From Sedimenticola sp. (GTDB lineage: Bacteria > Pseudomonadota > Gammaproteobacteria > Chromatiales > Chromatiaceae): a stretch of DNA of 64,000 nt. The notes under the pieces were generated by a model. The model was not told the DNA's origin. It made no database searches and worked only from the letters and a program-made list of their open reading frames with translations. This document shows positions 36,955 through 54,089 of the stretch, piece by piece (the first letter of the stretch is position 1; each line of letters opens with the position of its first letter). A program made the position numbers and the translations under genes. The stretch spans positions 34,955 through 98,954 of the forward strand of contig JALWMK010000122.1 in assembly GCA_027083925.1 (NCBI GenBank), read 5' to 3'.

Positions 36955-37644
36955 TTAGCCTCTTCCGCCGGATTTCTTGCCTTTTTTGCCGGACTTGGAC
37001 TCCAGCAGCGCCTCATCACCGAAAATCTCGCCCTTGAAGATCCAGACTTTTATACCGATGATGCCGTAAGTGGTTTCAGCTTCGGCGGTTCCATAATCAA
37101 TATCTGCACGCAGGGTATGCAAAGGCACACGGCCTTCCCGATACCATTCGTTGCGGGCAATCTCTGCGCCGTTCAAACGACCGGAGATATTCACTTTGAT
37201 GCCTCCGGCACCCAGGCGCATGGAGTTCTGTACTGCACGTTTCATGGCGCGGCGGAACATGATGCGCCGCTCAAGCTGCTGGGCGATGCTTTCGGCAACC
37301 AGCTGGGCATCCAGCTCGGGCTTGCGGATTTCCTCGATACTGATGTGCACAGGGCCGCCCATCATGCGGGAAACTTCACGACGCAAGGCATCAATGTCTT
37401 CGCCCTTCTTGCCGATCACCAGACCTGGGCGTGCGGTATGCACGGCAATATGTGCATTGTTCGCCATGCGATCGATCTGGATGCGCGATACGGAGGCATG
37501 TGCCAGTTTCTTTTTCAGAAAATCGCGTACCGCCAGATCCTGGTTGAGCAGATCCGCATAATCGCCGCTGCCTGCATACCATTTTGAGGTATGCTGCTTA
37601 ACGATGCCTAAGCGGATACCGATTGGATTTACTTTTTGACCCAT
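36955..37644 (-). CDS. rpsC: 30S ribosomal protein S3
   Basis: 229 aa. The KH type II domain (about 39-107, with [18 protein letters not shown]) and the C-terminal domain ([43 protein letters not shown]) are complete. S3 lines the mRNA entry tunnel. The Lys/Gly-rich tail ([14 protein letters not shown]) is slightly longer than in enterics. Confidence 0.98.
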   Translation of the reverse strand: MGQKVNPIGIRLGIVKQHTSKWYAGSGDYADLLNQDLAVRDFLKKKLAHASVSRIQIDRMANNAHIAVHTARPGLVIGKKGEDIDALRREVSRMMGGPVHISIEEIRKPELDAQLVAESIAQQLERRIMFRRAMKRAVQNSMRLGAGGIKVNISGRLNGAEIARNEWYREGRVPLHTLRADIDYGTAEAETTYGIIGIKVWIFKGEIFGDEALLESKSGKKGKKSGGRG

Positions 37645-37656
37645 AACTCTGCCTGC

Positions 37657-37989
37657 TTACTCGTCGCCAACGGTGACGGTGATGTGGCTGGTGCGCTTCA
37701 AGATCTTGCTCGCACGGCCTTTTGCTCTTGCCCGGATGCGCTTCATGGTCGGCCCTTCGTCAACCATAATGGCTGTGACCTTGAGCTCATCAACATCGGC
37801 ACCTTCGTTGTTTTCTGCATTTGCAATTGCAGAATCCAGAATTTTTTTGATCAGTACAGCACCTTTTTTCTTGCTGAACTGCAATGTCTCCAGCGCACGC
37901 TCTACCGGCAAACCCCGAATCTGATCGGCGACCAGACGCCCTTTCTGTGCAGACAGGCGTGCATGGCGCAATTTTGCTATTGCTTGCAT
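37657..37989 (-). CDS. rplV: 50S ribosomal protein L22
   Basis: 110 aa from [26 protein letters not shown]; in-frame codons further upstream overlap rpsS and are not conserved. L22 lines the peptide exit tunnel with a long beta hairpin, visible as [32 protein letters not shown] near the C-terminus. Confidence 0.98.
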   Translation of the reverse strand: MQAIAKLRHARLSAQKGRLVADQIRGLPVERALETLQFSKKKGAVLIKKILDSAIANAENNEGADVDELKVTAIMVDEGPTMKRIRARAKGRASKILKRTSHITVTVGDE

Positions 37990-37999
37990 ATCCCGCTCC

Positions 38000-38275
38000 T
38001 TAATGCTTGGATTTCTTGTCGGCAGCGTGACCACGATAAGTACGGGTCAGCGCAAATTCGCCGAGTTTGTGTCCAACCATGTTTTCCGAAACCAGCACGG
38101 GAACATGTTGACGACCGTTATGTACGGCGATAGTCAGCCCTACCATATCCGGCAAAATCATTGAGCGACGCGACCAGGTCTTTATAGGACGGCGGCTGCT
38201 GGTCGCTACGGCATCTTCCACTTTCTTCATCAGATGATGATCGACGAAAGGACCTTTACGTATTGAACGTGGCAT
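38000..38275 (-). CDS. rpsS: 30S ribosomal protein S19
   Basis: 91 aa. [22 protein letters not shown] and [39 protein letters not shown] are canonical. S19 sits in the 30S head by S13. Spaced 20 bp from rplB. Confidence 0.98.
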   Translation of the reverse strand: MPRSIRKGPFVDHHLMKKVEDAVATSSRRPIKTWSRRSMILPDMVGLTIAVHNGRQHVPVLVSENMVGHKLGEFALTRTYRGHAADKKSKH

Positions 38276-38295
38276 TATTCTCTTACCTCACCCGA

Positions 38296-39123
38296 TTACT
38301 TACGGCGACGATCGCGCACGATGAATTTATCGGTACGCTTGTTACTGCGGGTCTTGTAACCCTTGGTAGGCACACCCCAGGGACTCACCGGATGGCGACC
38401 GCCGGACGTGCGGCCTTCACCACCACCATGGGGGTGATCTACCGGATTCATTACTACGCCACGAACGGTGGGACGAATACCGCGCCAGCGTGTGGCGCCC
38501 GCCTTGCCCAGTTTCCGCAGGCTGTGCTCGGAATTTCCGACTTCGCCAAGCGTGGCGCGGCAATCTGCATGGATCTTGCGCATTTCACCGGAACGCAGAC
38601 GCAAGGTGGCATAGTCGCCTTCACGAGCCACGAGTTGCGCGGAAGTACCGGCGCTGCGAGCAATCTGTGCACCTTTTGCGACTTTCATCTCAATGCAGTG
38701 GATGGTGCTGCCTACCGGAATATTACGCAAAGGGAGGGAGTTACCCGTCTCGATGGGCGCCTCGCTGCCGGACTGAATACTATCCCCGGCTTGCAGACCT
38801 TTGGGGGCAATAATATAGCGGCGCTCGCCGTCAGCATACTTGATCAGACAAATGTGTGCGCTACGATTAGGGTCATATTCCAGACGCTCGACGATACCGG
38901 GAATCCCGTCCTTGTCACGCTTGAAGTCGATGATCCGGTAGCGCTGTTTGTGACCGCCACCACGATGGCGAGTGGTGATGCGCCCCTGGTTGTTGCGCCC
39001 GCCCGTTTTGGACTTCTTGGCCACCAAGGGTTCATAAGGAGCGCCTTTATGCAGCCCAGGGGTCTTTACCTGAACAACAAACCGGCGACCAGGTGATGTC
39101 GGTTTAGCTTTAACGATTGGCAT
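38296..39123 (-). CDS. rplB: 50S ribosomal protein L2
   Basis: 275 aa. L2 is needed for subunit association and peptidyl transfer. The signature [35 protein letters not shown] near residues 225-260 includes the conserved His of the catalytic-centre loop. The start [15 protein letters not shown] is typical. Confidence 0.99.
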   Translation of the reverse strand: MPIVKAKPTSPGRRFVVQVKTPGLHKGAPYEPLVAKKSKTGGRNNQGRITTRHRGGGHKQRYRIIDFKRDKDGIPGIVERLEYDPNRSAHICLIKYADGERRYIIAPKGLQAGDSIQSGSEAPIETGNSLPLRNIPVGSTIHCIEMKVAKGAQIARSAGTSAQLVAREGDYATLRLRSGEMRKIHADCRATLGEVGNSEHSLRKLGKAGATRWRGIRPTVRGVVMNPVDHPHGGGEGRTSGGRHPVSPWGVPTKGYKTRSNKRTDKFIVRDRRRK

Positions 39124-39165
39124 CTTTCTGCTTCCGCTTTACTTAAACTTGTTGCGCTAACACCC

Positions 39166-39465
39166 TCAGGCACCAGCTCCAAAATCGATATCCTGACCTT
39201 CCGCAAGGCGTACAACAGCCTTTTTCCAGTCTTTACGGCGGCCTGGAATCTGGCCAAAACGCTTGCTTTTTCCCTTGACGTTGATGGTTTGTACTTTTTC
39301 CACGTTCACGTCAAAAAGCATTTCAACGGCTGCCGCAATCTCCGGCTTGGTCGCATCAGTAGTTACCTTGAAGGTGAACTGTCGTGCACTGTCCGCTGCG
39401 TTAGCGGTTTTCTCTGAGGTCAGGGGACCGAGCAGGACTTTCAACAGACGTTCTTTATTACTCAT
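39166..39465 (-). CDS. rplW: 50S ribosomal protein L23
   Basis: 99 aa. [24 protein letters not shown] starts the protein, and the long loop [30 protein letters not shown] that lines the tunnel exit is complete. L23 is the docking site for trigger factor and SRP. It overlaps rplD by 4 bp. Confidence 0.98.
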   Translation of the reverse strand: MSNKERLLKVLLGPLTSEKTANAADSARQFTFKVTTDATKPEIAAAVEMLFDVNVEKVQTINVKGKSKRFGQIPGRRKDWKKAVVRLAEGQDIDFGAGA

Positions 39466-40064
39466 GCCAGCTGCTCCTCGATCTTTTTCAGTGCATCCGC
39501 CGTCATCAGCACTTTTTCGTAACCCACCAGAGAGACCGGATCCAGCTGTTCGGCATCCCGCACATCCACATGGTAGAGGTTACGCGCCGCAAGCAACATG
39601 TTCTCGTCCAGCTGTGCAGTGATAATCAGCACGTCAGCCACATCCAGATCCTTGAGCTTGCCAACCAGCTCCTTGGTCTTTGGCGCTTCCACAGCAAAGC
39701 TGTCAACCACAACCAGGCGTTCCTGGCGAAGCAGTTCGGAAAGAATGGAACGCAGCGCACCACGGTACATTTTCTTGTTCACCTTCTGCGCGTAACTACG
39801 CGGCTGCGCGGCAAAAGTGACCCCGCCTTTACGCATGATGGGGCTACGGATCGTGCCCTGGCGTGCGCGGCCCGTGCCCTTCTGGCGGAAAGGCTTGGCA
39901 CCACCACCGCTAACGGCCGCACGGTTCTTCTGCGCCTTGGTACCAGAACGGGCTGCTGCCATATAAGCAGTAACCACCTGATGAACCAGCGCTTCTTTGA
40001 AGTCAGCGCCGAATACGGCGTCAGATACTTGCAGGGAAGCCCCGCCTGTTACATTCAAGTCCAT
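39462..40064 (-). CDS. rplD: 50S ribosomal protein L4
   Basis: 200 aa. The tunnel-lining extended loop (about 42-98: [41 protein letters not shown]) and the C-terminal globular domain are complete. In E. coli L4 is also the attenuation and translation repressor of the S10 operon. Whether that applies here is doubtful because rpsJ has no separate leader. Confidence 0.98.
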   Translation of the reverse strand: MDLNVTGGASLQVSDAVFGADFKEALVHQVVTAYMAAARSGTKAQKNRAAVSGGGAKPFRQKGTGRARQGTIRSPIMRKGGVTFAAQPRSYAQKVNKKMYRGALRSILSELLRQERLVVVDSFAVEAPKTKELVGKLKDLDVADVLIITAQLDENMLLAARNLYHVDVRDAEQLDPVSLVGYEKVLMTADALKKIEEQLA

Positions 40065-40067
40065 GAC

Positions 40068-40718
40068 TTAGCCCTTATTCTTCAATTTGATCGCGGGAGT
40101 GACGATAACGTCACCACCAGGAGCGCCGGGGACGGCGCCTTTGATCAACAACAAACCACGCGCTGCATCCACCCGAACGATCTCGAGGGTCTGCACGGTA
40201 ACTTTTTCACTACCCATATGCCCGGCCATTTTCTTTCCCTTGAACACCCGTCCAGGAGTTTGGCACTGGCCAATGGAACCGGGCGCACGATGAGAAATGG
40301 AGTTACCGTGGGTTGCATCCTGCATTTTAAAGTTGTGACGCTTCACGCCGCCCTGAAATCCCTTACCCTTGGATATGCCACTGACATCCACTTTCTGCCC
40401 TTGCTCGAACAGATCCGCTTTGATCTCACTACCCAGTTCAGGAACATCGCCTTGATGATCTTCCAGGCGGAACTCCCACAAACCACGTCCGGCTTCGACG
40501 CCTGCCTTGGCGAAGTGACCGGCCATAGGCTTGCTCACGCGGCTGGTTTTGCGCTTACCAACCGTAACCTGTACGGCTTTATAGCCATCGGTTTCCGGCG
40601 TGCGCACTTGCGTGACCCGGTTGGGTTCTACCTGAACAACAGTCACAGGTACAGAAACTCCGTCGTCATTGAAGACCCGGGTCATACCTGCTTTGCGTCC
40701 GACTAATCCTAATGCCAT
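40068..40718 (-). CDS. rplC: 50S ribosomal protein L3
   Basis: 216 aa. [29 protein letters not shown] and the loop [32 protein letters not shown] that approaches the peptidyl transferase centre are canonical. The Gln in IGQCQTPG corresponds to the residue methylated by PrmB. Spaced 11 bp from rpsJ. Confidence 0.98.
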   Translation of the reverse strand: MALGLVGRKAGMTRVFNDDGVSVPVTVVQVEPNRVTQVRTPETDGYKAVQVTVGKRKTSRVSKPMAGHFAKAGVEAGRGLWEFRLEDHQGDVPELGSEIKADLFEQGQKVDVSGISKGKGFQGGVKRHNFKMQDATHGNSISHRAPGSIGQCQTPGRVFKGKKMAGHMGSEKVTVQTLEIVRVDAARGLLLIKGAVPGAPGGDVIVTPAIKLKNKG

Positions 40719-40729
40719 GATTTAAAACC

Positions 40730-41041
40730 TCAGTTCAGTTTAATCTGAACATCTACCCCAGCTGCCAGATCCAGCTTCATCAATGCATCTACCGTCTTGT
40801 CAGTAGGATCGATGATGTCCATAAGGCGCTTGTGGGTGCGAATCTCGTACTGGTCGCGCGCGTCCTTGTTGACGTGCGGTGAAATCAGTATGGTGTAGCG
40901 CTCTTTGCGCGTTGGAAGCGGAATTGGGCCCTTGACCCGGGCGCCTGTACGCTTCGCGGTATCCACGATTTCCTTGGTAGACTGATCTATCAAGCGATGA
41001 TCGAAGGACTTGAGTCTGATTCTGATACGCTGGTTGGCCAT
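40730..41041 (-). CDS. rpsJ: 30S ribosomal protein S10
   Basis: 103 aa. [52 protein letters not shown] is the S10 core. S10 also partners NusB in antitermination. Only 5 bp separate it from tufA, leaving no room for the long S10 leader known in E. coli, so the S10 genes are read through from the str genes. Confidence 0.98.
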   Translation of the reverse strand: MANQRIRIRLKSFDHRLIDQSTKEIVDTAKRTGARVKGPIPLPTRKERYTILISPHVNKDARDQYEIRTHKRLMDIIDPTDKTVDALMKLDLAAGVDVQIKLN

Positions 41042-41046
41042 AATGT

Positions 41047-42237
41047 TTACTCAATAATCCTGGAAACAACACCGGCGCCAACCGTACGGCCACCTTCACG
41101 AATGGCGAAGCGCAAGCCTTCTTCCATCGCAATCGGTGCAATCAGCTTCACCGTCATCTTTACATTGTCACCCGGCATCACCATCTCCACGCCTTCCGGC
41201 AGCTCGCAGGCGCCAGTGACGTCTGTGGTGCGGAAGTAGAACTGCGGACGGTAGTTGTTGAAAAACGGCGTATGACGACCACCTTCATCCTTGCTCAGAA
41301 TGTACACTTCACACTCGAAATGGGTGTGCGGATTGATGGTGCCGGGGTGCGCCAGCACCTGACCACGCTCCACCTCGTCACGCTTGGTGCCACGCAGCAG
41401 CACCCCTACGTTGTCACCCGCACGGCCTTCGTCGAGAAGCTTGCGGAACATTTCCACGCCGGTTACGGTGGTCTTCTCGGTATCACGGATACCAACAATC
41501 TCCACTTCTTCGCCAACCTTGACGATACCGCGCTCTACCCGGCCGGTGACTACGGTGCCACGACCAGAGATCGAGAATACGTCTTCGATAGGCATCAGGA
41601 AGGCGCCGTCAATGGCCCGCTCGGGCTCGGGAATATAGGTATCCAGCGCTTCGACCAGTTTGTCGATAGAGGGAATGCCAATGTCCGAGGTGTCGCCTTC
41701 CAGCGCCTTGAGCGCAGAGCCGGTGATAACCGGGGTGTCATCACCGGGAAATTCATACTCGTCCAGCAGCTCCCGCACTTCCATTTCCACCAGTTCCAGC
41801 AGCTCTTCGTCGTCCACCATGTCCGCCTTGTTCAGGTAGACAACAATGTAAGGCACCCCTACCTGACGGGACAGGAGAATGTGCTCACGGGTCTGGGGCA
41901 TGGGGCCGTCAGCCGCAGATACCACCAGAATCGCACCATCCATCTGCGCCGCGCCGGTGATCATGTTCTTCACATAATCCGCGTGACCCGGACAGTCTAC
42001 ATGGGCGTAGTGGCGGGTGTCAGACTCGTATTCCACATGGGCGGTGGCGATGGTGATACCACGCTCACGCTCTTCCGGGGCATTGTCAATCTGGTCGTAA
42101 GCCTTGGTCTCACCACCAAACTTCGCCGCCTGCACCGTCGTGATCGCCGCCGTCAGCGTGGTTTTACCGTGGTCTACGTGACCGATGGTGCCCACGTTTA
42201 CATGGGGTTTGGTTCTTTCAAATTTTTCCTTAGACAC
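41047..42237 (-). CDS. tufA: Elongation factor Tu, copy A (GTG start)
   Basis: 396 aa GTPase that delivers aminoacyl-tRNA to the ribosome. G1 GHVDHGKT (18-25), G3 DCPGHADY and G4 NKADMVDD are visible. The start codon is GTG, whereas the second copy at 58147-59337 starts with ATG. Apart from that first base the two genes are identical throughout at DNA level. It sits in the str group, 46 bp after fusA and 5 bp before rpsJ. Confidence 0.99.
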   Translation of the reverse strand: MSKEKFERTKPHVNVGTIGHVDHGKTTLTAAITTVQAAKFGGETKAYDQIDNAPEERERGITIATAHVEYESDTRHYAHVDCPGHADYVKNMITGAAQMDGAILVVSAADGPMPQTREHILLSRQVGVPYIVVYLNKADMVDDEELLELVEMEVRELLDEYEFPGDDTPVITGSALKALEGDTSDIGIPSIDKLVEALDTYIPEPERAIDGAFLMPIEDVFSISGRGTVVTGRVERGIVKVGEEVEIVGIRDTEKTTVTGVEMFRKLLDEGRAGDNVGVLLRGTKRDEVERGQVLAHPGTINPHTHFECEVYILSKDEGGRHTPFFNNYRPQFYFRTTDVTGACELPEGVEMVMPGDNVKMTVKLIAPIAMEEGLRFAIREGGRTVGAGVVSRIIE

Positions 42238-42283
42238 TGTAGCTTACCTTTTATCAACGAAACTGTTTCTAAACGATTTTGGA

Positions 42284-44374
42284 TTACTTGTTTACAATGC
42301 TCTCCGCAATGCTTTGCGGCACTTCATTGTATTTGGAAAACTCCATGCTGTAGTTGGCGCGGCCCTGGGTCGCGCCGCGCAAGTCTGTTGCGTAACCAAA
42401 CATGGAAGAAAGCGGCACTTCCGCCTTGATGATCTTTCCGGCAGGATTGTCTTCCATGCCCTGCACCATGCCGCGGCGGCTGTTGAGGTCACCGATAACG
42501 TCACCCATGTATTCTTCCGGAGTGACAACCTCAACCTTCATGATGGGCTCAAGCAGCACCGGGTCGGCCTCGCTCACGCCATTCTTGAATCCTATGGAGC
42601 CGGCAATCTTGAATGCCTGCTCGTTGGAATCCACCTCATGGAAGGAGCCGTCATAAAGGGTCGCTTTGACATCAACTACCGGATAGCCTGCAATAACCCC
42701 GCTCTGCATGGCTTCCTGGATGCCCTTGTCAACTGCGGGAATGTATTCACGCGGAACCACACCACCAACGATCTTGTTGACGAATTCATAGTTTTCTTCG
42801 CTGTCGGTGAGGGGCTCGATCTTCAGCCAGACATGACCGTACTGACCCCGACCACCGGACTGGCGCACAAACTTGCCCTCTACCTCCACCACCTTGCGGA
42901 TGGTTTCGCGATAGGCAACCTGGGGGGCGCCCACGTTGGCTTCCACGCTAAACTCGCGCTTCATCCGATCAACGATGATATCCAGATGCAATTCGCCCAT
43001 GCCGGAAATAATAGTCTGGCCGGATTCCTCATCCGTATGCACACGAAAGGAAGGATCCTCTTGCGCCAGCTTCTGCAGGGCGATGCCCATTTTTTCCTGG
43101 TCTGCCTTGGTCTTGGGTTCCACCGCGACCGAAATAACCGGCTCCGGAAACTCCATGCGTTCGAGGATGATCTGGTTCTTCAGCGCACAAAGCGTATCAC
43201 CAGTGGTAACATCCTTGAGACCAACCGCCGCAGCAATATCACCAGCGCGAACTTCCTTGATTTCATCACGGCTGTTGGCGTGCATTTGCAGGATACGACC
43301 CATACGCTCTTTCTTGCGCTTCACCGGGTTGTAGACACTGTCACCCGCGTTAACCACGCCGGAATAGACGCGGAAAAAAGTCAGGGTGCCAACGAATGGA
43401 TCTGTGGCAATCTTGAACGCCAGCGCCGCAAAGGGCTCGTCATCAGAAGCCTGACGAACACCTTCGGAACCATCTTCCAGCTCACCCTTGATCGGGGGAA
43501 CATCAATAGGAGAAGGCATCAACTCGATAATCTTGTCGAGCATGGCCTGCACACCCTTGTTCTTGAACGCCGAACCCAGGGTTACCGGGGTAATCTCCAG
43601 GTTCAGGGTGCGGATACGCAGTCCTTCCATGATCTCGTCTTCGGTCAGCTCTTCGCCTTCGAGATACTTTTCCATCATCTCGTCGTTGGCTTCGGCGGCC
43701 GCCTCGATCATGTTGGCGCGCCACTCTTCGGCAACATCCACCATGTCCGCGGGAATATCTTCATAGTGGAAGTCCACGCCCATGTTCTCGTCACTCCAGA
43801 CGATGGACTTCATCTTGATCAGGTCGATAACGCCATTGAAACCCTCTTCCGCACCGATGGGCACCTGGATGGGCACTGCATTGGCACCCAGACGCTCTTT
43901 CAACTGCTCTACCACACGGAAGAAGTTGGCGCCCATGCGATCCATCTTGTTGACGAAGGCCATGCGCGGCACTTCGTAACGATTGGCCTGACGCCATACG
44001 GTTTCAGACTGGGGCTCTACACCACCCACCGCACACAACACGAATACCGCACCATCAAGCACACGCAGGGAGCGCTCGACTTCGATAGTGAAGTCAACGT
44101 GCCCCGGAGTGTCGATGATGTTGATTCTGTGCTCGGGAAAATTCCCGGCCATACCTTTCCAGAAACAAGTGGTGGCGGCGGAGGTAATGGTGATTCCGCG
44201 CTCCTGCTCCTGCTCCATCCAATCCATGGTAGCCGCGCCGTCATGCACTTCACCAATCTTGTGAGACACGCCAGTGTAATACAGCACGCGCTCGGTAGTG
44301 GTGGTTTTACCAGCATCAATATGCGCCATGATGCCGACATTGCGATAACGCTCAATAGGTGTGCTACGTGCCAC
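42284..44374 (-). CDS. fusA: Elongation factor G
   Basis: 696 aa translocation GTPase. [19 protein letters not shown] (G1, about 17-35), DTPGHVDFT (G3) and [12 protein letters not shown] (G4) lie in the G domain, followed by domains II-V ([32 protein letters not shown]). It lies in the str operon order rpsL-rpsG-fusA-tufA. Confidence 0.99.
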   Translation of the reverse strand: MARSTPIERYRNVGIMAHIDAGKTTTTERVLYYTGVSHKIGEVHDGAATMDWMEQEQERGITITSAATTCFWKGMAGNFPEHRINIIDTPGHVDFTIEVERSLRVLDGAVFVLCAVGGVEPQSETVWRQANRYEVPRMAFVNKMDRMGANFFRVVEQLKERLGANAVPIQVPIGAEEGFNGVIDLIKMKSIVWSDENMGVDFHYEDIPADMVDVAEEWRANMIEAAAEANDEMMEKYLEGEELTEDEIMEGLRIRTLNLEITPVTLGSAFKNKGVQAMLDKIIELMPSPIDVPPIKGELEDGSEGVRQASDDEPFAALAFKIATDPFVGTLTFFRVYSGVVNAGDSVYNPVKRKKERMGRILQMHANSRDEIKEVRAGDIAAAVGLKDVTTGDTLCALKNQIILERMEFPEPVISVAVEPKTKADQEKMGIALQKLAQEDPSFRVHTDEESGQTIISGMGELHLDIIVDRMKREFSVEANVGAPQVAYRETIRKVVEVEGKFVRQSGGRGQYGHVWLKIEPLTDSEENYEFVNKIVGGVVPREYIPAVDKGIQEAMQSGVIAGYPVVDVKATLYDGSFHEVDSNEQAFKIAGSIGFKNGVSEADPVLLEPIMKVEVVTPEEYMGDVIGDLNSRRGMVQGMEDNPAGKIIKAEVPLSSMFGYATDLRGATQGRANYSMEFSKYNEVPQSIAESIVNK

Positions 44375-44434
44375 GGTTATATCCGTCCTGAAAAAATAAA
44401 GCTGTAAAAGAGCTTGAGTATACTGGTTGGAAAC

Positions 44435-44911
<477 letters not shown>

Positions 44912-44954
44912 CTACTCTACGATTCTCTGGTTAAAAACAATCAGCACTGTTTGA

Positions 44955-45329
44955 TCAGCTCTTGGGGCGCTTGGCGCCATACTTGGAGCGACCCTGGCGG
45001 CGTGACTCGACACCAGAGGTATCCAGCGCACCGCGAACTACGTGATAGCGCACACCAGGCAAATCTTTTACCCGGCCGCCACGAATCAGCACTACGGAGT
45101 GTTCCTGAAGATTGTGCCCTTCACCACCAATATAGGAAGTCACTTCATATCCATTGGTCAAACGAACACGCGCCACCTTGCGCAAAGCCGAGTTCGGCTT
45201 TTTTGGGGTAGTGGTATACACGCGAGTACACACACCACGACGCTGAGGACAGGCCTCCAGCGCAGGTACATTGCTCTTCTCCACTGCGCGCTTGCGCGGC
45301 TTACGCACCAACTGATTGATTGTAGTCAT
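44955..45329 (-). CDS. rpsL: 30S ribosomal protein S12
   Basis: 124 aa from [14 protein letters not shown]; an open frame 15 codons upstream is discarded. The ribosome site GGAG lies 11 nt before the ATG. The decoding-centre loops [22 protein letters not shown] and [16 protein letters not shown] are wild type at the lysines tied to streptomycin resistance. The Asp modified by RimO lies in the neighbouring KDLPGVRY. Confidence 0.98.
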   Translation of the reverse strand: MTTINQLVRKPRKRAVEKSNVPALEACPQRRGVCTRVYTTTPKKPNSALRKVARVRLTNGYEVTSYIGGEGHNLQEHSVVLIRGGRVKDLPGVRYHVVRGALDTSGVESRRQGRSKYGAKRPKS

Positions 45330-45505
45330 TAAATACAGTCTCCGGACGCCTCGGTCATCTTGCCGAAGCGCCAAAAATTCGTGCAGAGGATACTCCGTCC
45401 AAGGTAACGGCGGACGGCATCATGCAGTCGAATCGGTTATTTTCGCCATGCGATCCAGGTCGCAGAATAAACAATAAGGCCAGAGATTCTCCCCACCCTT
45501 ATGCG

Positions 45506-45587
45506 AAGACCGCGCATTTTAGATATGCGCGGTCTTTCTGTCAAGCCCTGTTTCAGTGATTTCTGTAAAAACCTACACAGATCACTG
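45506..45587 (-). terminator. Two stem-loops between rpoC and rpsL
   Basis: First after rpoC on the minus strand is an 11-bp, once-bulged hairpin (45554-45587). It is followed by a perfect 12-bp stem AAGACCGCGCAT/ATGCGCGGTCTT (45506-45517 and 45525-45536) with a 7-base loop. Neither has a strong T-run on the minus strand, so partial termination or RNA processing of the rpoBC message is as likely as full termination. The remaining 170 bp may hold the rpsL promoter, which I could not pinpoint. Confidence 0.5.
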
Positions 45588-45595
45588 GAATCCGG

Positions 45596-49828
<4,233 letters not shown>

Positions 49829-49899
49829 GAATCTATCTCCGTAGTATCGCTGCTCGAATCAAAGGTACCGGCCCTCACCAATCCGCCAGGGGCGCATTG

Positions 49900-49918
49900 G
49901 GATGCATGCAGTGCATCC
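49900..49918 (-). other. Hairpin in the rpoB-rpoC spacer
   Basis: GGATGCA and TGCATCC form a perfect 7-bp stem with a TGCAG loop in the 118-bp gap between rpoB and rpoC. No T-run follows. An RNA processing or stability role is possible. Confidence 0.35.
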
Positions 49919-49946
49919 TGGGGGCGTGTGCCAGGAAAGGTACACA

Positions 49947-52900
49947 TCAATCCTGCTCCAGCTCAATATTAATGCCCAGCGATTTTACTTCTTTCACCAG
50001 TACATTGAAGGACTCGGGCATACCGGCCTCCATCTGATGGTTACCATCAACAATATTCTTGTACATCCTGGTGCGTCCGTTCACATCATCAGATTTGACG
50101 GTAAGCATTTCCTGCAGGGTGTAAGCCGCACCATAGGCTTCCAGCGCCCACACTTCCATCTCGCCAAAACGCTGACCACCGAACTGCGCCTTGCCGCCCA
50201 GAGGTTGTTGGGTGACCAGGCTGTAGGGGCCAGTGGAGCGGGCGTGCATCTTGTCATCAACCAGGTGGTTGAGCTTGAGCATGTACATGTAGCCCACGGT
50301 GACGGGGCGCTCGAACTGCTCGCCGGTGCGTCCGTCGAACAAGGTGCATTGACCGCTTTCCGGCAAACCGCCCAGCTTCAGCAGATGGCGGATCTCTTCC
50401 TCGGTGGCGCCATCGAACACCGGCGTCGCCATAGGTACGCCATTGCGCAGATTGCCCGCCAGCTCGGTGATTTCTTCATCACTGAAGGATTTCAGGTCTT
50501 CCTGCTTGCCACTAAAGTTGTACACGTCATTCAGATACTTGCGCAACTGCGTAATCTTGACCTGAGCATCGAGCATCTCGCCAATACGTTCACCCACGCC
50601 CTTGGCGGCAAATCCCAGGTGGGTTTCCAGAATCTGGCCAATATTCATCCGCGAAGGTACACCCAGTGGGTTCAGGGCGATATCTACCGGACGGCCATTT
50701 TCGTCAAAAGGCATGTCCTCCACAGGAACAATCTGGGAAATAACACCCTTGTTTCCATGGCGACCAGCCATTTTGTCGCCAGGCTGGATGCGGCGCTTGA
50801 TAGCCACATACACCTTGACCATCTTGAGTACGCCCGGCGCCAGATCGTCGCCTGTAGACAGCTTGCGCTTCTTGTCTTCGTAAAAATCCCGGAAGGATTG
50901 GCGCTGCTCTTCCACTTGCTTGCCAGTGGCTTCCAGCTGCTGCTGCGCCTCTTCATTGCGCAGACGAATTTCAAACCACTGGTTCTTGTCCAGATCAGCC
51001 AGATAACTCTTGGTGATTTTGGAGCCAGCCTTGAGTTTGTTTGGCCCGCCATCAGCCACTTTGCCGGTGAGCATTTTCTCAACCCGGACGAAGGTGTCTT
51101 CTTCCATGATGCGCTGCTGATCAGCAATATCCTTGCGGATACGATTCAGCTCTGCTTCCTGGATTTCCAGGGCACGGGCGTCTTTCTCCACACCGTCACG
51201 GGTAAATACCTGCACATCGATAACGGTACCGGATACGCCGGATTTTACCCGCAGGGAAGTATCCTTAACATCGGACGCCTTCTCCCCGAAAATGGCACGC
51301 AGCAGTTTTTCTTCCGGCGTCAGCTGGGTTTCCCCTTTGGGGGTTACCTTACCCACCAAGATGTCGCCTTCTTTTACTTCGGCACCTACATAAACGATGC
51401 CGGACTGATCCAGTTTCGCCAGCGCCGCCTCGCCCACGTTGGGAATATCGCCAGTGATCTCTTCCGAGCCCAATTTGGTATCCCGGGCCTGGCAAGTCAA
51501 CTCTTCGATATGAATGGTGGTGAAACGATCTTCCTTCACCACATTTTCCGAGATGAGGATGGAATCCTCGAAGTTGTAGCCGTTCCAGGGCATGAAGGCC
51601 ACGCGCAGGTTCTGACCCAGGGCCAGCTCACCCATGTCCGTGGAAGGACCGTCGGCCATGACATCGCCACGGGCCACGGTATCCTCCACCATCACCAGAG
51701 GACGCTGGTTGATACAGGTGTTCTGGTTGGAACGGGTGTACTTGGTCAGATTGTAGATGTCCACACCGGATTCACCAGCAATAGTTTCATCGTCATTCAC
51801 CCGCACCACGATGCGGCTGGCGTCCACGGACTCCACGACGCCACCGCGCTTGGCCACCACGGTAACACCGGAATCCACGGCCACGTTGCGCTCTATGCCA
51901 GTGCCCACCAAGGGCTTTTCCGCCCGCAAGGTAGGCACGGCCTGGCGTTGCATGTTGGAACCCATGAGGGCGCGATTGGCGTCGTCATGCTCGAGAAAAG
52001 GGATCAGCGCCGCCGCCACAGACACGATCTGCTTGGGCGATACGTCCATGTATTCCACCTTGTCCGGCGTGAACAGGGCAAATTCGTTTTGATGGCGACA
52101 GGACACCAGCTCTTCGATGAGCTTGCCTTTCTTGTCCATGGCCGCACTGGCCTGGGCGATGACGAAACGGCCTTCCTCGATGGCCGACAGATAATGGATT
52201 TCTTCTGTAGCCTTGCCGCTCTTCACCACTCGGTAAGGCGTTTCCAGGAAGCCGTAACGGTTGGTCTTGGCATACACAGCCAGAGAGTTGATCAGGCCGA
52301 TGTTTGGCCCCTCCGGCGTCTCGATGGGGCACACCCGGCCGTAGTGGGTGGGATGCACATCACGCACCTCGAAGCCGGCGCGCTCCCGCGCCAGACCGCC
52401 AGGACCCAGTGCGGAAACACGGCGCTTGTGTGTGATCTCGGACAAGGGATTATTCTGATCCATGAACTGGGACAGCTGACTGGAGCCAAAGAACTCCTTG
52501 ATGGCTGCAGACACAGGCTTGGCGTTGATCATTTCCTGGGGCATGAGGCCTTCAGCCTCCGCCAAGGTCAGGCGCTCCTTGACCGCACGCTCCACGCGCA
52601 CCAGACCAACCCGGAACTGGTTCTCCGCCATCTCGCCCACGCAACGCACACGGCGGTTGCCCAGGTGATCGATATCGTCAGTAGTACCCTTGCCATCGCG
52701 GATATCCACCAGGGTCTTGAGCACATCGATGATATCGGACTTGTCGTCATTTTTTGCGACCAGCTCTTTGGAGACGGCATCATCACGCCGGCTGAAATAT
52801 TTGCCATCATAGAGGATGCCCAGGCCTTCGGTTTCTTCCCGCCCCAGGCGGCGGTTGAACTTCATACGGCCTACCGCAGACAGATCATAGCGCTCTTCTG

Positions 52901-54089
52901 TGAAAAACAGATTGTGGAACAAATTCTGAGCCGCTTCCTTGGTGGGCGGCTCGCCGGGACGCATCATGCGATAGATTTCCACCTGCGCTTCCAGGCGTGT
53001 GGAGGTGGGATCCAGGCGCAGGGTTTCGGAAATATAGGGGCCATGATCAAGATCATTGGTGAACAGGGTCTTAAGCTCCTTGATGCCCTTCTCCTTGACG
53101 GCAGTCACCATTTCTTCGCTGATCTCGTCATTGGCACCCGCGAGCAGCTCGCCGGTCTCTGGATCAATGACATCATGAGCCAGGGTTTTGCCCACCAGGT
53201 ACTCGGCTGGCACTTCCAGCTGGTTAACACCTTCCTTCTCCATGGCGCGAATGTGGCGGGCAGTAATGCGCTTGCCCGCTTCGACAATCACCTTTCTTCC
53301 TGCTTTGATATCAAAACCAGCCGTCTCCCCGCGCAGGCGGACAGGAACCAGATCCAGCATGATCTTGTCGCCTTTAAAGCTGAAAGTGTCGGTCTCGAAG
53401 AAATAGTCGAGAATGTCCTGGGTGTTGTACCCCAGGGCGCGCAACAGCACGGTCGCCGGAATCTTGCGGCGACGGTCGATACGCACGAATACCGCGTCCT
53501 TGGGATCGAACTCGAAATCCAGCCAGGAACCGCGATAGGGAATCACTCGGGCAGAGAACAGCAATTTGCCCGAGGAATGCGTCTTGCCCTTGTCGTGATC
53601 AAAGAACACGCCGGGAGAACGATGCAGCTGGGATACGATGACCCGCTCTGTCCCATTGATAACGAAGGTGCCGGTATCGGTCATGAGCGGCAGTTCGCCC
53701 ATGTAGATTTCCTGCTCCTTCACGTCCTTGATACGCTTTACATTGGCAGGCGCGTCACGATCATAGATGACCAGACGCACCAACACGCGCAAAGGCGCGG
53801 CATAGGTCACACCACGCAACTGGCATTCACGCACGTCAAACATGGGCTCGCCCAGGCGATAGCTCACATACTCGAGTGCGGCGCTGCCGTTGTGACTGAC
53901 AATAGGGAAAACCGAGCTGAATGCCGCATGCAATCCGTGCGCGTCCCGCTCGTCCGGCTTCTTGTCCGCCTGCAGGAACTTGCGATAGGAATCGATCTGC
54001 GTCGCAAGGAGAAAAGGTATTTCGAGAACGCTGCCGCGTTTCGCAAAATCCTTACGGATGCGCTTTTTTTCAGTAAACGAATAGGCCAT
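49947..54089 (-). CDS. rpoB: RNA polymerase beta subunit
   Basis: 1380 aa. The rifampicin-binding cluster [34 protein letters not shown] shows the wild-type residues (D, H, S and so on). The downstream conserved segments [26 protein letters not shown] and [15 protein letters not shown] are present, as is the C-terminal clamp region that mates with beta'. It is preceded by a 318-bp spacer after rplL with an attenuator-like hairpin. Confidence 0.99.
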   Translation of the reverse strand: MAYSFTEKKRIRKDFAKRGSVLEIPFLLATQIDSYRKFLQADKKPDERDAHGLHAAFSSVFPIVSHNGSAALEYVSYRLGEPMFDVRECQLRGVTYAAPLRVLVRLVIYDRDAPANVKRIKDVKEQEIYMGELPLMTDTGTFVINGTERVIVSQLHRSPGVFFDHDKGKTHSSGKLLFSARVIPYRGSWLDFEFDPKDAVFVRIDRRRKIPATVLLRALGYNTQDILDYFFETDTFSFKGDKIMLDLVPVRLRGETAGFDIKAGRKVIVEAGKRITARHIRAMEKEGVNQLEVPAEYLVGKTLAHDVIDPETGELLAGANDEISEEMVTAVKEKGIKELKTLFTNDLDHGPYISETLRLDPTSTRLEAQVEIYRMMRPGEPPTKEAAQNLFHNLFFTEERYDLSAVGRMKFNRRLGREETEGLGILYDGKYFSRRDDAVSKELVAKNDDKSDIIDVLKTLVDIRDGKGTTDDIDHLGNRRVRCVGEMAENQFRVGLVRVERAVKERLTLAEAEGLMPQEMINAKPVSAAIKEFFGSSQLSQFMDQNNPLSEITHKRRVSALGPGGLARERAGFEVRDVHPTHYGRVCPIETPEGPNIGLINSLAVYAKTNRYGFLETPYRVVKSGKATEEIHYLSAIEEGRFVIAQASAAMDKKGKLIEELVSCRHQNEFALFTPDKVEYMDVSPKQIVSVAAALIPFLEHDDANRALMGSNMQRQAVPTLRAEKPLVGTGIERNVAVDSGVTVVAKRGGVVESVDASRIVVRVNDDETIAGESGVDIYNLTKYTRSNQNTCINQRPLVMVEDTVARGDVMADGPSTDMGELALGQNLRVAFMPWNGYNFEDSILISENVVKEDRFTTIHIEELTCQARDTKLGSEEITGDIPNVGEAALAKLDQSGIVYVGAEVKEGDILVGKVTPKGETQLTPEEKLLRAIFGEKASDVKDTSLRVKSGVSGTVIDVQVFTRDGVEKDARALEIQEAELNRIRKDIADQQRIMEEDTFVRVEKMLTGKVADGGPNKLKAGSKITKSYLADLDKNQWFEIRLRNEEAQQQLEATGKQVEEQRQSFRDFYEDKKRKLSTGDDLAPGVLKMVKVYVAIKRRIQPGDKMAGRHGNKGVISQIVPVEDMPFDENGRPVDIALNPLGVPSRMNIGQILETHLGFAAKGVGERIGEMLDAQVKITQLRKYLNDVYNFSGKQEDLKSFSDEEITELAGNLRNGVPMATPVFDGATEEEIRHLLKLGGLPESGQCTLFDGRTGEQFERPVTVGYMYMLKLNHLVDDKMHARSTGPYSLVTQQPLGGKAQFGGQRFGEMEVWALEAYGAAYTLQEMLTVKSDDVNGRTRMYKNIVDGNHQMEAGMPESFNVLVKEVKSLGINIELEQD

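Noticed and set aside
42185..44407. 740-codon frame antisense to fusA
   Set aside because: Shadow of fusA with low-complexity His/Asn/Leu-rich translation and no plausible domain.
45506..45536. 12-bp stem as a full rpoC terminator
   Set aside because: Strong stem but no T-run on the minus strand. It is recorded only as a stem-loop of uncertain role.
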